Positions 23,825 to 35,170 of a DNA stretch of 64,000 bases are shown piece after piece; within the stretch, counting starts at the first letter, position 1; every line of letters starts with the position of its first letter. Origin of the DNA: Hyphodiscus hymeniophilus. Taxonomy: Eukaryota > Ascomycota > Leotiomycetes > Helotiales > Hyphodiscaceae. The stretch is from contig VNKQ01000003.1 of the NCBI GenBank assembly GCA_016508695.1, forward strand, positions 1,178,001 through 1,242,000, given 5' to 3'. The notes beneath the pieces are model-generated. The model worked only from the letters and a program-made list of their open reading frames with translations, had not been told where the DNA came from and made no database searches. Both the position numbers and the translations under genes were made by a program.

Positions 23825-24652
23825 TGCTTTCTACTTTTGAAAATAAAAGGAGAAGCTAATAGTGTTGTAAATTTTATGAGGTTAAAGACGATAGAAGCGT
23901 TTGTATGCCAAGCTCCAACCACGCCCTTCCGAATGCATTTCCTTGGATGCACTCAAAATGAGTCACCGTATGGAGGAACGAGTGGTTTGTTTTATTTTCA
24001 TGCTGGAAATCGCTATCCTGCTTACAAATGACCCGAATCAATCAAAATATTTGAGCGATTCGGACCTTGGGACCTTACAAGGAGAGGTCTGTGAGCATTC
24101 TGGTTAACGAGCTGCGCATTACTCCTGCGATTCCCTGGTCTGCTTCCTGTTGGCCGATTCATTTCCTTCTTCTTCCATCACTTCCAACCTGCTTCAACGG
24201 CCCACCAAGTCGAGTACTTGCAATCCGTTTTCATCAAGCCCACTCGTGAACATGTACGCGAACTTTGTATCTATCGAAGAATAATGTCGAGCCTTCCAGG
24301 CTCAAGTATGATGCTTGAGAATGCTTGAATATGGGTAGAATTATGCAGCAAAATTCGGAACTCCAAGTGCCGCAATGAGCAATCTAACACTTCAATCCGC
24401 TCTCTGTATTTATGCTCCGCCGGGTACTCTTTGGTAGATTATAATACAATTTCGTCGTCATTGTCAGCGAGAGCATGTCGAGGATTTGGCCCCGTTCTTT
24501 CCACCTCTTCGGCTGAACAGTGTTCGAAATACTCACCACCGTATGGATTTCCAAGTTAGTCACTATTAGAATCCAAAATTACCCTCATCATTTAGTCTTG
24601 CGTCGCTTTGCTTACATTATCCCCAAAGCCCTAATTCTGCTCACCGACTCCA
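23825..24652. other. Intergenic region, GST-like / FSH1 genes
   Basis: About 830 bp between tandem minus-strand genes. A 16-bp word at 24050..24065 is repeated exactly at 33134..33149. No gene seen. Confidence 0.4.
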
Positions 24653-25513
24653 CTATACCTTCTTCACCATCATCGCACTCCACTCAATCAACTCAGCGAT
24701 CTTCTTCGAGACGTCTCCCTTTCTCGGAATGTCATGTCCGCCACCATGATCATACACCTTCTTGACCAATGGATCGCAGAGGTGAGCAAGCGTGACCGAA
24801 GCCGGGTATCGCGGATCCTGCTTTCCAAATATATGGACCGTGGGGATTGCAATCATCAAATTCTGAGGCATCCTCGAGAAGTTCATACCAAAGATATTAC
24901 TTGTGTCGTGTGGAATAGACGGATCGAACCCTTTTCCCCAGCGCTTCGTTCCTAGTTTCATGATAGAATCGGACGATGCTTTCCGCATTAGCTCCGCTTT
25001 GGAGGATTCGTCCCACTGTCGAGCTTCAGGCGAGACGTAGATCCCTACATCTTCGACACAGTCCAAGGGAGCACCGCTGCAAATGAATACTGCTACTTCG
25101 AAAGGAGGTGGAAGGTGGGGTGTTTCGCATTGGTGGTAGAGGAGGAGACTTGAGACTAGAGCACCGCCTTGGGAGAAACTCAGAACGCCATCGTAGGGAC
25201 CATTCTCCTCGACGTAGTCCATGAGCCATTGGTGACCCCGTCGGATATCCTCGACGGATGGTGTGGCGTAGAATGAGTAGTATGGCGGTTGGTAGAACAG
25301 ATCGATACCAGCGGCTGCGCTGCATGGGTATGGCCCATCGATGAAATCGAAGGTGTATTGATTTCCCAGCACTTTTCGGAATGATGCTGTGATGTTGTCA
25401 GTCTTCGTTCTCTTGGAGTCAGACATTTGCAATCAGGAGGCTTTGAAATTACCGGACTGAGATTTGAAAATACTGGCACTCGTGCCTTTCCCGTGGAGAC
25501 AGAGGAATCTCAT
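24653..25513 (-). CDS. FSH1-family serine hydrolase
   Basis: Alpha/beta hydrolase of the FSH1 (AB-hydrolase 5) family; members act as esterases or as partners of fungal biosynthetic pathways, but the substrate here is unknown. Exons 25513..25453 and 25386..24653, giving 264 residues. The short first exon encodes the conserved start MRFLCLHGKGTSASIFKSQS; the 66-nt intron (25387..25452) is GTAATT/CAG. The catalytic triad appears intact: Ser92 in LSFSQGGAL, Asp211 in FGKQDPRYP and His238 in HGGGHDIP. The DFIDGPYPC motif after strand 2 is also a family feature. An ATG at 25426 inside the intron would give a protein lacking the HGKG oxyanion region, so the two-exon model is preferred. Divergent from the calpain gene. 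Confidence 0.9.
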
Positions 25514-26772
25514 TTTGCGGAAAATATAGAAGAGAAGATTCAAAAGGGTAAGAAAAAAGAAGCAAATCAAGTACTATTATATTTGAGGTGTATTGAAACG
25601 ACGGAGGTTGATACCATGCATACACGGAGTCCGAGAAAGGTCAACAGAAGCTGTCGCTTTGTCGGTCTTCGGGAAAGCTAGAGTAGGGTTGCTGGTGTAC
25701 CGAGCGATTTAGTCGAGGTTCTTTCTTACTGCATCTAGTGGTACTGACGGTACCGATAAGAGTTTTGTCCAAAGATGGTTTATGAAATTTAATGAGGGTT
25801 AACTTTGGAAGTTTGGAAGAGTTGGTCTTTTGAGATAGATAGCACTGGCTCCGCCCAATCTGTGACGGATTACCCCACATGATCCGCTGCCTTGAAATGT
25901 TGGAGCCAGACGCCCAGCCATTCCAAATGTTTCAATGTCGTAATACTATTCGCAAGATCTGGGCCGCGGACTGTGATGGGTTGGTTTCGTCTCCCGTTTA
26001 GTTCGCTACTGACATTTCAGAAAGGGTTCTTGCTCTCAAGCGGTACTCGAGGAGCATTCGTTCTCAGAAAAGAACGGTCAATGATTGATGTCCACCCACA
26101 ACACGGACACAGAAAACCATCCCTAGGAGTATTGCTCGATGGAGCCAATCTACCATAAAGCCGTTTGGTCCCGCAAAGTTCGCTCATATAAAGAGGTCTT
26201 AGGAGCCGAATGCTCAGAGGATCGAGCGGTTGGGTCTCTAAGGTAGATGCTGCTTCCGATACCTTTGGAGATGAATGCGGATCTGCGCCATGAGCTCTCC
26301 GATGTGGTGGACGAACTCAGCATTCACAGATTCCTCTTTTCATGCTCAACGACTGATTCCTGCGTATCTTTCACGGAGTAAGGCCTAGTAGCTGTTTTCA
26401 ACTCCTCCATCGTGAAGAAGTTCACTTCGTATATTCAAAGATTCAAAATAGTTTGATGCGGGCCTTCCCGCGTGTAAGGCCCGTGCCCAAGCCAAAGCTC
26501 CGGCGCTAAAAATAGGGGGAGTAGGGGCGGTCTTGCCTCAGAGTTGCATCTTGCATGCGCGTGCCAGGTGCGGCTGAGGTTTCATCTCAACTCACTCTCG
26601 CGCTCAAATGGAGCAGGTGCAGTCCACCGACATGGCAGAGGTGGTCTCTGCCTTGCTGTGGGATTTTCTTCATCCATCTCCTGTAAAGTTCTTACACCAG
26701 CACCTCGTAGCAATACACTCAAGTCCTAGCTAATACAACTACTTATCTATATCATCATTATTAAACGCAATC
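25514..26772. promoter_or_regulatory. Divergent intergenic region, FSH1 / calpain
   Basis: About 1.26 kb between two start codons. Open frames here (for example 25892..26158) show no family features. An AT-rich stretch precedes the calpain start (AATACAACTACTTATC, 26734-26749). Confidence 0.4.
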
Positions 26773-29292
26773 ATGGTTGTACCAAACCCGACACCAACTT
26801 CGCAAGAAGCCATTAGTACTAGAATCTCTGACCTCAAGGCGTACCCCAGCTGATCAATTTACCAGATACCTTCTGGAGTGCCAGCCTCGGGGATGCAAGC
26901 TCTACATCGAAGCGTATGTCTCTCTGGCCCTCAAGAAATACTGTACCTCTGTTGACAATGTCACAGCTCCCTCTGTTCTCCCGAAAAACATCTATGTGCA
27001 GAAAGTTGGCGAGAATGCCCCCAAGGGGGCTGTTACTGGAAGATGTGTCACGGAGTCGTATGAACAGGCTGTGGCAGAGTGTGAATCCAAAGTAAGGCAG
27101 ATTGTCGCAGAGTGCAAGCGCATGAATATCAAGTGAGTCTTTCACATTTTCCAGCCCTGCTTCCATGATACTGCTGTAATCTCCATGCACATACTCCGAA
27201 CTCTTAGTACTTTCTCGCACAGTCCTGATCTTCTCACTCCCCTCCTAGATATACAGATCCTCATTTCGATCTTGATGACCAAGACTATTGCCTAAATTCG
27301 CTGACTGCCACTGCCGACCCCGACCCAAACGCGTCCGAACCCGATGATCAGACGGTTACATATGATGTTACACAGAAGGCGACATCCACGGGGGGCCCAA
27401 TATATTGGGGCAATGTGCAACCCGCTTCGTCAGACCAAAATTCTGTAGCTGCAGATGTTCCTGCCTGTGCAAGGAGAGTTGGATGGATCTTTGATGAACC
27501 CCAGTTTTTCCGACCTAAGGGCGCTAATGTCAAAGCTATGCGCCAAGGTGCTGAGGGTGATTGCTGGTTCATCAGTTCACTTGGATCTCTCTGTGTGGAT
27601 GAGGAGGTACCACACTTGATAGAGAAAATATGCCCTGCCACCTGCAGGGATGAGAAAGTCGGCGTCTATGGGTTCGTTTTCAGTCGAGATGGCGAATGGA
27701 TCTCCGAAATCATTGATGATAAACTCTACCTGAAAGCGCCGGATTACGACGATTGTAGCGATGATCGACGATCAGTATGGGACTCGTCTCATTCTAGATT
27801 GGCCCCTGAGGTTTCTCGAAAGTTGTGGCGCAGGACTTTCCAGAGCAACTCGGACGCTCTCTTTTACGCGAGTTGCGCTCACCCTCAGGAGACATGGGTC
27901 CCTCTCATAGAAAAGGCCTTCGCTAAGGCTCACGGAGATTTCAATGCGATTGATGGTGGCTGGCCAGGTGAGGGAGTTGAGGATCTCACAGGCGGTATCA
28001 CACAGGAGATCGTGTCTGATGATATATATGACAAAGACTTGATGTGGACCGAAGGTCTACTCCAAGTCAATAAGCACTTCCTTTTCGGAGCTGGAACCCG
28101 CGAGTACGGTCATCCCGACCCATCAGAATTGGGAAGACAAGGAATTGAGGATGGACATGCGTACTCGGTTCTGAGAGCTGTTGAGTATGAAGGGGTACGT
28201 TTGCTCAGTAAGTTGAAACCCATTTGTTTGGCTGTCTATGTCCTGCCGTCTTTGTCCTGCTTTGAAGCACCCTGGTCAGGAAGGCACTGACTTTGTGACG
28301 TTCTAGTGGTAAAAAACCCATGGGGCGAGACCGAATGGAATGGAAAATGGTCAGATGGATCCAAAGAGTGGACGCCAGACGCTATCAAGAAGCTCGATTA
28401 CAAATTCGGCAATGACGGAATTTTCTGGATGCCGTTCGACGACTTCCTAGAGAGATTTGTCCAATTTTGGCGGACAAGACTGTTCAGCCATGAATGGCTG
28501 GTCTCTCAACATTGGACTACAGTCCAAGTTCCATGGTCTGGAGACTACAACGATACCTCCTTTGAATTCGCGATCGCCGAATCAACTCATACAGTTATCG
28601 TGCTGTCCCAGCTCGATTCTCGATATTTCATGGGACTCTCGGGGCAATATGCGTTCACCATGGCGTTTCGAGTCCACCGATCCGATGAGACTGAATATAT
28701 TGTCAGAGGATACAGCAGTGGTGACCGCTCAGCAGTCGCCGAAGTCGCCCTTGAGAAAGGCAAGTATGAAGTCAAACTGCAAATTCAGGGTTTCAGAGAT
28801 TCGACTCTTCCTAAGGTCGAGGATGTTGTGAAACAGAACTGGCTTTCACGTCGTGACAAGCTGATTCGCATCGGCATGTCCTATGACCTAGCCCACGCCA
28901 AGGGGCAGATAGAGGATGCAGACAAGAAAGCCGACAATTTATCCGCAGCTGTTGCAGCACCCATCTCGAATGATCCACCCCCTACTGCACAGCAAGCCCC
29001 GATCACTGTGCAGAGTGTAGATTCTGAGCCATTGGGCGGCGGTTACGACGCTGCAGGTGATCCTGCTTCTATTGCTCCAGCAGATCCGCCAGTGGAGAAG
29101 CCCCTCGAGCCTTGGAATGCACCTTTGGTTGTTGGCCTTCGAGTCTTCTGCCACAACACTAGTGCTGTAATCAATGTGAAGACCGTCAAGCCTGACACTG
29201 TGGAAACGAAAGGAAGGCTCGATATCGACGATGCCGAGAAAGATGCAGTCGCGCACGCCGAATCGGTGGAGAAGAAAGTTCAAAAGGCTTGA
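26773..29292 (+). CDS. Calpain-like cysteine protease, reading frame broken near the start
   Basis: Cytosolic papain-fold protease of the calpain (C2) family. Exons: 26773..27132, 27249..28207 and 28307..29292, about 768 residues if the frame is joined. The catalytic triad is complete: Cys in GAEGDCWFISSLG (27562..27564), His in GIEDGHAYSVL (28156..28158) and Asn in VKNPWGETEWNG (28315..28317). A calpain beta-sandwich domain follows (WTTVQVPWSGDYNDTSFEFA onward), then a low-complexity tail. The start MVVPNPTPTSQEAISTRISD is in one frame and hits TGA at 26851. The continuation (DQFTRYLLECQPRGCKLYIE) is in another frame. The shift falls at CCCC (26844..26847), and no intron of plausible size explains it. 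It is either two bases lost from the assembly or a real disabling indel. Confidence 0.85.
26844..26847 (+). other. Apparent frameshift at a C run in the calpain gene
   Basis: Two additional bases here would join ISDLKAYP to ADQFTRYLLECQPRG in one frame. A 25-nt GT...AG stretch (26850 area) is too short to be a normal intron. Confidence 0.6.
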
Positions 29293-29881
29293 GTAGATGC
29301 TCGCCGCATAGATGTTCTTCTTGTTGGAGAGTTTTCTCCCTGTTCAATTACTTGCTGCAAAATGATAGCGTATCGCGCTTTATTCCTTGAAATCGTTGCA
29401 GAGAGCATCTTAGTTCTACCAGTGCGCTCAGCGCCATATGACTTGCTTATTGTATTTCAAATACGCAGATTAGAGGAGCCACTTGAGTTTTGATACGCGC
29501 TCCGAATGATAAGGTAATCCTCTCGAACTGCAAGCTTCTCCAGTACGATTCTTATGGCTCGGTGACCGTTCCGTCTTCCTGGGCGGCGAATATGCCAACC
29601 GCTCCAAGCTTCGAGCGATGAGGCTCTGGATTATCCATGATAATTTGTATATCAATCATTGACTTTAGTCTTAGTCTCAACATGTCTCTTGAGAAGTATC
29701 TTGATAATCCCTACCAGTCAGTATCCAATCACGTGAACATCGACTGCCGGTCGACGTTTAGGACGTCCCCGCATTCTCGTAGCCGATACAGTACGTCATG
29801 AAAGCGTGATGGAGGATAAGGTAAGCACAGGAGGATTAAAAGAAGTAGTCATCAACAACCAATAATGCTGACAAAAAGAAT
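29293..29881. other. Intergenic region, calpain / iron-type dehydrogenase
   Basis: About 590 bp between tandem plus-strand genes; nothing recognised besides leader and 3' sequence. Confidence 0.4.
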
Positions 29882-31348
29882 ATGTTCTTTCTCCAAAAAA
29901 CTTTCGCAAACCCGCAGCACCTTTCTCGACTGCACCAAATCTCTAATCAAGTGAAAAGCTCATCAAGAACCAAAATGACGGCAGCAACACAAAGTCCTCT
30001 TACAGGACTGTGGGAGCCGACTCAATGTTGGTAATCCCAAATTTTGGAGTGTTCGGGAGATATGCCAGAATCCCACGTTTTTCGAAAAGTCCAATGCTGA
30101 CTTCAGAATTTAAGTGTCAAAGATGATATACGGCCCAGGTGCCGTACAGAAACATCTCAAATCCTGTCTGCCATCTGAAAAGTCTAAAGCATTCATCATC
30201 ACGGGCTCTTCCTTGGCTAGGACTCACCTGATCAAAGATGTTGAATCGATCCTTTCCACCGCGAATCACGCTGGGACTTTCTCCAAAGTCGGACAACATG
30301 CCCCTATCGCTCAACTCGATGAAGCCACCAATGCCGTAAAGGCGGACCCGGCAATTGACACGATCATTTCCATTGGAGGTGGCAGTCCTATTGATTCCGC
30401 CAAAGCTATTTCTTACCGGGTCCATGAGAAGACTGGGAACTTCTTGCACCATATATCGATTCCTACTACATTGAGTGCAGCAGAATGCTCTTTCCTTGCC
30501 GGGTACACTTCAGAAGATGGGATGAAGATAGGTGTCCGCGATCCGAAGATTGCGGTAAGCGTGATAATCTACGACTCGAAATTTGGCTTGGAAACACCCG
30601 AAAGACTGTGGATATCGACAGGACTTCGAGCGCTCGACCATGCTGTGGAGTTGATGTATAATCCAGCAGCCACAGAGGCCCCCAGCAAGGCTCTGTGTTT
30701 GACCTCCATCCAAAGCCTTTTCGAGAATTTGCAGAAGTATAAAGCTAACCCACGAGATGAAGATGTGATCACCAAATGCTTTTTGGCGGCTTTTACCTCC
30801 CTTTATCCGATGGGTGTCAATAGTGAGTGTTAACCGAGGCCTTTTCTTCTCGTCCAGCCAGGAGCTATCACGCATGACGTTCCTGTCAGAATATGTTACA
30901 TCTCTTGCCAAGCTTCCCACTCCAATATCTGTTATAATAAGCAATGCTGACTGCAAGAACACGGGTAGTTGTTGGAGGGATTGGCCTCTCGCATTCACTT
31001 GGATACGCTTTGGGCTCTCCATACGGAATTCCCCATGGTATCACGAGTTGTTTGACGCTTGGGAAGGTCGTGAAGCTGAAGGCGCAGGATCCGGAAGCCG
31101 CTGAGCAGATTGCAAGGATTCTACCGTTCATCGGGAAGACTTCTAGTGGTGATAACAAGAAGGACGCCATTGCAGTCGGAGATGCGATCGTGGATTTGGT
31201 CCAGAAGCTAGGATTGTCCACGAATTTGACCGAACTGAAAGTCGGCGAGGATCAAGTTCCTAAGATCGTGAAGTTGGCCACTGGAGGAAAGGAGCCGAAT
31301 GATCCGCTGTACAAGCATGTGGAAGCTTTAGTAAAGACCTTGTATTGA
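29882..31348 (+). CDS. Iron-type alcohol dehydrogenase / maleylacetate reductase-like
   Basis: Group III (Fe) dehydrogenase fold; resembles maleylacetate reductases that use NAD(P)H in aromatic ring-cleavage pathways. Proposed exons: 29882..30026, 30115..30822 and 30969..31348, giving 410 residues. The cofactor motif SIGGGSPIDSAKAIS is clear. Family landmarks are KMIYGPGAVQKHL, ISIPTTLSAAECSFLAGYTS, STGLRALDHAVELMYNP and YGIPHGITSCLTLGKVV; His residues in the last two would bind metal in metal-dependent relatives. The first intron uses a GTTGGT donor and TTTAAG acceptor, since a nearer CAG would create a stop; this junction is the least certain. The first 31 residues look like a mitochondrial presequence, and a second in-frame ATG at 29975 could give a cytosolic form. 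Confidence 0.85.
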
Positions 31349-32254
31349 GCAGAAGCAAGAAGTAAGGAAAATGAATTCAAAGCACTTGGGGAGACAAGTC
31401 GCGCTCAGAAACAAGGGAAGTACTGAATATTGGACAATAAATATCAGTATCGGTAGTTGAAGATGCTTCCCAGGTCGAAGCGAAACATGAGTAGAGTACC
31501 ACAAGTACCACAACAGTTGCTCTACAACATCCTGCGCTTACGATGGGTAGACATGAGAACGTTTTCCAGAAAGTTCTAAACTCCTGAACTTGCTTCTCTG
31601 TATTGGTAAGTACTGACGCCAAATCGCACCTTCATGTAGAGTATTTACTGGTTACTTACGGAGCAACTCCTTTTGAGAGGCAAAGAGAACGGATTCGGCA
31701 CAATAAATACCAATCACATACACACTTAGTGATCGAATACGAAGAAGTCGTCGTTGCTGATGACTCCCATCCCCGGGACCGAATCCTAAGTCCGTTGTCA
31801 CCGAAACGAATGCGACACTCGGCTGTTTGTAGATCGGGAAAGTCCGCCCGAGAGGTGTGACACTAGAGAATGGGGGGTAACGATGGGGTGCATTTAGCAC
31901 TTCTTCCTTGCCAGCAGCCAATCCATCATCTCAAGTAGGGATTGGCTGGTGTGTTTCCATCAAACGGACCGGACGGCAACCACGCCTTTCTATCTTGAGA
32001 ACCGCGTATGCAGATCCACCGGTCCAGAACGTACTAAGTGGGGGGCACAAGGGGATTTATCTTATCGTTAACCCCGCCAAAGTCGGAGACGTGTGATGAC
32101 GATCCACTCGCTCGTCAAGGAGTTATATATTATGCTCTTCCCGTCTTCGTGGAGGTTGTTTACTACTCCAAACGTTATCAACAGCTTCAGAGGAATACAC
32201 AGTTTTTCCCTCAAGAATACCCACCCTCAAATAAGATCCACGTAAAGATCAGCC
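31349..32254. other. Intergenic region upstream of small acidic protein gene
   Basis: About 900 bp. Chance frames only; a TATATATTATGC stretch at about 32124-32135 lies roughly 120 bp before the next start and could serve as a TATA element. Confidence 0.4.
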
Positions 32255-32626
32255 ATGACTCGCGATATGGAGCAAATGCAACTCCTCATGGCTTTGAGCC
32301 TCTACATCAACTCCATCTCTGCAAATCCCCCACAGCTGGTACCTGCCACGCCAGAGATGCTATTTGGCGCCGACTTCAGTGAAGAGCGAGACCTCGCCTC
32401 TGAGAACGAGTACGAGGACGAGGGTGACGAGGATGTCGAGGACGAGCTCGTGGAGGATGAGGTTTCCTCGTCGCCAGAAAACACATCCGTCACCTGGACT
32501 AGGATATCCGAATTGGATGACAGCCCAGAGCCACTTGAGAGGTACGACGCATCCCTTTTTGTGTTGTAAGGAATAAGCTAACTCTATACCAGATTATCTG
32601 AACCAACCCTCATCGAGCCTGTTTGA
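32255..32626 (+). CDS. Small acidic hypothetical protein
   Basis: Two-exon model 32255..32541 and 32593..32626, 106 residues. The intron is convincing on its own: GTACGA donor, GCTAAC branch site and ATACCAG acceptor. If unspliced, the frame still closes after 104 residues. The N-terminus (MEQMQLLMALSLYINSI) is a hydrophobic or amphipathic helix. The middle is extremely acidic (residues about 42-70, many Glu and Asp), followed by SSSPENTSVTWTRISELDDS. I recognise no family. It may be a lineage-specific small protein; transcript evidence would settle it. Confidence 0.5.
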
Positions 32627-33223
32627 AGGGTGGAGAGGAATCGGAAGGAGCTGGTCTCTGACCAGGAACTCATCTACGACATATACTGAAAGGACCTCAT
32701 GACCTTGATCGGCGCTTAGTGGCTATGGAAACTTTGCCAGTAAGCAGTTGACATAAGTCCTGCTGATGGAGATCTAAATCTGGTAGTACGGGAATGGCGG
32801 AGTCAGGTTATTGAAGCCAGGCAAGGGAATTGTGATAGATTACCTGGAAAGGAAGTCGGATTTCCTGAGTGTGGATATGTCGGGAAGGAAGACGTTGAGG
32901 GGCGTCCTAGGGCGTTTGAGTTTTCGGCCTAAGGTGGCAGAATATAATTGTAGTTTGTCGAACCTCATTATAAGTCCTTGCACATCCAAATCTCAAACAT
33001 GCTCAAATACTGATATGTGGGTCAAGTTGATTTCGTCTGATATTTGTACAACTATCAGTATCATTCAGATATCTTGGAATAACCCATGTAATTCTGGCCT
33101 CAGGTGAACTTATTTCCCTAATCGATCAGACAGTTTGAGCGATTCGGACTTTGCTCTTAGATTAGAGTGAAACATGACACAATACACCAAAGTTGGAGGA
33201 CAGTCCAAGGTCGATTTATGCTC
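32627..33223. other. Convergent intergenic region, acidic protein / PaiB-like gene
   Basis: About 600 bp. It holds a 9-bp perfect inverted repeat, ATACTGATA at 33007..33015 and TATCAGTAT at 33053..33061, and the second copy of a 16-bp word shared with 24050..24065. Confidence 0.45.
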
Positions 33224-34015
33224 TCACGTATTCTGAGCTAGGTCTTTCAAGGCACCTCTTTCCCTCACAGTCCTCGCAATCTCATCCCCAGTCTCGCTGC
33301 CTAGTTTCTCAAAACCATCGATCACACCTTCTCGGTCACCCCTCGCAAGCTCCTGGCTCATCTTCCACTTCCCCTGAATCCTCGTGATTTCAATTTCAAC
33401 TCCAATTATCGCCTTTTTCAGTAGATTAACATAGCTCTCCGGAGCCTCATCGACATTCCAAGCACTCGGCCTCCCTTCTTGACCGTCATAGCCGAAGATC
33501 TTCTCCTCACTCTGCTTCGACAGATCATCGATCTGCTTCGTCAAGAACTCGCCAGTCTCAACAGCAGAGCCGTCGAAGAACACAGCCATAGTCCCGTAGC
33601 ATTGTACGGCAGCGTAGTCCCATGTAGGGACTACCTTTCCAGTCGAAGGCTTCGTCTCGACGTAGAATTTTGGAGTCACGTAATGGTGTATAGGACTGGT
33701 GAAAAGAATCATCACCTCTTCCTCCAGCTGTGCGCTTTTCGTCTTGCTTGATCCCGAGACAGCGATAGCAGCGGCTGCTTCTGACAATGCTTTTGAGTGA
33801 GGGTTCGCTCGTGCTAGATGGCCTCGAAGCTTGGCTGGCCGCGGCCGCGACTCAGAAGTCGGAGGAAGGTCGAGGACCCATGGAATGTGACTGCTCTGTA
33901 GCACAGGATAGGATTCGGATTTTAAAGCTGTTGTGAGTACGCCCAGCGGGTTTTCTTGAATGAACTTATACATTCTAGTTTCATCATGTTCGGTGTGCAC
34001 TGGCCGGAGATACAT
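33224..34015 (-). CDS. PaiB-like FMN-binding split-barrel protein
   Basis: Single exon, 263 residues, beginning MYLRPVHTEHDETRMYKFIQ. The family features are the N-terminal ENPLGVLTTAL, then SHIPWVLDLPP, LRGHLARANPHSKAL and the strand segment EEVMILFTSPIHHYVTPKFY followed by VVPTWDYAAVQCYGTMAVF. This matches the PaiB/FMN-binding group (bacterial members include a Bacillus sporulation and protease regulator). In fungi the function is unknown; a flavin-dependent reductase role is possible. In-frame codons continue upstream of the ATG without another ATG. Divergent from the GNAT gene across about 600 bp. Confidence 0.88.
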   Translation of the reverse strand: MYLRPVHTEHDETRMYKFIQENPLGVLTTALKSESYPVLQSSHIPWVLDLPPTSESRPRPAKLRGHLARANPHSKALSEAAAAIAVSGSSKTKSAQLEEEVMILFTSPIHHYVTPKFYVETKPSTGKVVPTWDYAAVQCYGTMAVFFDGSAVETGEFLTKQIDDLSKQSEEKIFGYDGQEGRPSAWNVDEAPESYVNLLKKAIIGVEIEITRIQGKWKMSQELARGDREGVIDGFEKLGSETGDEIARTVRERGALKDLAQNT

Positions 34016-34612
34016 GGTTAAAGGTGCGCAGATGTTCGACGACAAAAATGTGTTTTTCTGCTTCGAAGAGTAGAGGCTGGTAGGAATATGGTGGGATGTA
34101 GACGAAGAATTTGAGTGAACGATTAAATTAATAAGAAACCTTGTGATTGCCTAATACTCAAGACGATGGGGTCTTTGGAGGTCCGTAAGTGTACACTTGA
34201 GTCATCTGCGAACTTCAAAGCCGTTTGTCGACGTCTCCGATTACTGTATATCGACTTTACATGGCTGTGAAGAGTGAAGGGTGGGGTGTAGGGTGTCGAA
34301 GCTACAGTAGAGCTGATAGGGCAACTGTAGCCCCGAAACTTGGAGACGACTTGCGCCCTGTGAACGATTTGCCGCTAATAGGAAGCCTGGCCTTGCGCTG
34401 TGGATCTTCTTTGCACGATTCACACATTACTTTCATTTCTGGAAGATATATTTTTCGCTGTTGTGTATAACATTCGTGGCCATTCTTTGGGTGTTTAAAG
34501 CCGACTGTGTTTGCCAATTCCAAAGCGAGGTGAAGCGAACTACGTCCCGACTGGAATCCAGTACGTACTGGTGGCATCTACCTCGTCCCGATATCAGCAC
34601 GCTGTCTTTAAG
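34016..34612. promoter_or_regulatory. Divergent intergenic region, PaiB-like / GNAT
   Basis: About 600 bp between two start codons; promoters for both. No distinctive motif seen. Confidence 0.4.
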
Positions 34613-35170
34613 ATGACACATCCCAACGTGACTTCTCCCAAACTAGAGACAAAGATACGTCCGGCAAATTCTCAAGATGTTGAAGCAATAGCCAGTATAG
34701 GATCAAAAACTTTCACCTCATCTTTCGGCTGGTCACTTCCCGCGGCCGATTTGCAGAGCTATCTCGAAAGCGCATACAGCCTGTCATCCATAGACAAAGA
34801 CCTCAGAAATCCGCTCATTGACATAATCGTGGCCTGCCCAAGTGACAGTCCAGAGAAAGTCATTGGATTCGTCCAGCTGACTCAAGGCACCGTCGAGCCA
34901 TCCGTCGCAGGCTTTGAGCGACCTATCGAGCTTCAACGCCTGTATGTGGACGAGGATCACTTTGGTAGTGGAGTAGGCCGGTCTCTGTGGAAGGGGGTTG
35001 AAAGAATCGCCAGGGAGAGAGGATTCAAGACTATGTGGCTTGGTGTTTGGGAGGAGAATTTCAAGGCCCAGAAAGTGTATGAGAAGTTCGGATTCAAGAA
35101 GGTTGGATCGCATGACTTCGTGATGGGGACTTGTGTCCAGACGGACTGGATCTTGATCAAGTCTTTGTAA
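34613..35170 (+). CDS. GNAT-family N-acetyltransferase
   Basis: Single exon, 185 residues, beginning MTHPNVTSPKLETKIRPANS. The GNAT fold is evident: IRPANSQDVEAIASIG (first strand and helix), VIGFVQLTQG, then motif A, IELQRLYVDEDHFGSGVGRS (acetyl-CoA pyrophosphate loop of the Q/RxxGxG/A type, here FGSGVGRS). Motif B follows as MWLGVWEENFKAQKVYEKFG with the expected Tyr. The acceptor substrate is unknown. Confidence 0.9.
   Translation: MTHPNVTSPKLETKIRPANSQDVEAIASIGSKTFTSSFGWSLPAADLQSYLESAYSLSSIDKDLRNPLIDIIVACPSDSPEKVIGFVQLTQGTVEPSVAGFERPIELQRLYVDEDHFGSGVGRSLWKGVERIARERGFKTMWLGVWEENFKAQKVYEKFGFKKVGSHDFVMGTCVQTDWILIKSL

Noticed and set aside
25424..25426. ATG at 25426 as start of the FSH1 hydrolase
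   Set aside because: It lies within the intron; the two-exon model supplies the conserved MRFLCLHGKGTS start and oxyanion region.
26841..26875. 25-nt intron to explain the calpain frame change
   Set aside because: Far below the minimum size of fungal introns seen here (46 nt).
33007..33061. 9-bp inverted repeat as a transcription terminator hairpin
   Set aside because: The loop is about 37 nt and intrinsic terminators are not used by fungal Pol II; kept only as a description.
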